A DNA stretch of 64,000 nt from Natronorubrum sediminis (lineage in GTDB: Archaea; Halobacteriota; Halobacteria; Halobacteriales; Natrialbaceae). Each line of letters starts with the position of its first letter. Within the stretch, counting starts at the first letter, position 1. The stretch is from the NCBI RefSeq assembly GCF_900108095.1, contig NZ_FNWL01000002.1, positions 1-64,000 of the forward strand. The letters are read 5' to 3'. The notes under the pieces were generated by a model. That model was not told where the DNA came from and did no database searches. It worked only from the letters and a program-made list of their open reading frames with translations. Shown one piece after another: positions 63,973 to 64,000 of this stretch. The translations under genes were made by a program, and so were the position numbers.

Positions 63973-64000
63973 CGTGTACTGCGTGACGGTTTCGCGGCCG

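Overview
The window is a piece of a haloarchaeal chromosome. It is GC-rich (roughly 60-65% by eye), its proteins are very acidic, most genes start with no or almost no leader about 25 bases after a TATA-like box, and it carries a haloarchaeal rRNA operon (16S, tRNA-Ala(TGC), 23S, 5S). Gene content (F420 enzymes, HalOD1 and bacterio-opsin-activator type HTH regulators, aMBF1, TFS, S17e, aspartate-semialdehyde dehydrogenase of the archaeal type) fits Halobacteria. The order Natrialbales is my best guess, but this is an impression rather than a placement.

Layout. Positions 1-5388 hold the rRNA operon on the plus strand. It shows long inverted-repeat processing stems around 16S and 23S, a tRNA-like minihelix directly in front of 5S, and a hairpin plus T-run terminator. 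The tRNA-Cys that often follows 5S in haloarchaea is not present; instead there are about 400 bases of hairpin-rich sequence without a gene. Positions 5.8-15.3 kb carry a manganese catalase broken by one extra base, a geranylgeranyl-reductase-like flavoprotein, a 2-hydroxyacid dehydrogenase, a universal stress protein, asd, S17e and membrane proteins. Positions 13.5-17.1 kb are a minus-strand cofactor cluster: cofD, a TIM-barrel protein, a zinc mini-protein, a CitG-like protein and DUF447, with stop/start overlaps. Positions 17.2-25.9 kb contain a glutamate-cysteine ligase-like gene, DNA ligase, the overlapping set hisC/adenylate kinase/CDP-alcohol phosphatidyltransferase, aMBF1, tpiA and a TIR-domain protein. 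Positions 25.9-33.8 kb carry a zinc-ribbon J-protein, a thiolase plus HMG-CoA-synthase-like/DUF35 pair, a DHH phosphoesterase, Hsp20, a DJ-1 protein and a HalOD1 protein. Positions 33.9-44.5 kb hold a large PAS/GAF regulator, gamma-glutamyltranspeptidase, an orphan-type DNA methyltransferase, a FMN reductase and MutY. Positions 44.8-64 kb contain a RecJ-like nuclease, malic enzyme, a JAMM protease, RibL, a Tat lipoprotein, ilvD, mobA, mptG, TFS, DinB, a membrane J-protein, a uracil-DNA glycosylase-like protein, a Bat-type regulator, a membrane hydrolase and a metallophosphoesterase.

How genes work together. cofD, RibL and the F420/flavin enzymes belong to redox-cofactor supply. mptG together with DUF447 and the CitG-like gene suggests a methanopterin-like pterin pathway in a non-methanogen. 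Ligase, DinB (with a C-terminal PCNA-binding box), MutY, the uracil-DNA glycosylase-like protein and the RecJ-like protein are repair functions scattered through the window. The glutamate-cysteine ligase-like protein and gamma-glutamyltranspeptidase may share gamma-glutamyl thiol metabolism. No prophage, insertion sequence or CRISPR array is visible. The items I rate as most worth checking are the structured region after 5S, the cysteine-free HMG-CoA-synthase-like protein, the pterin/F420 cluster, the zinc-ribbon TIR protein and the leader-peptide/GTGA arrangement at 11.6 kb.
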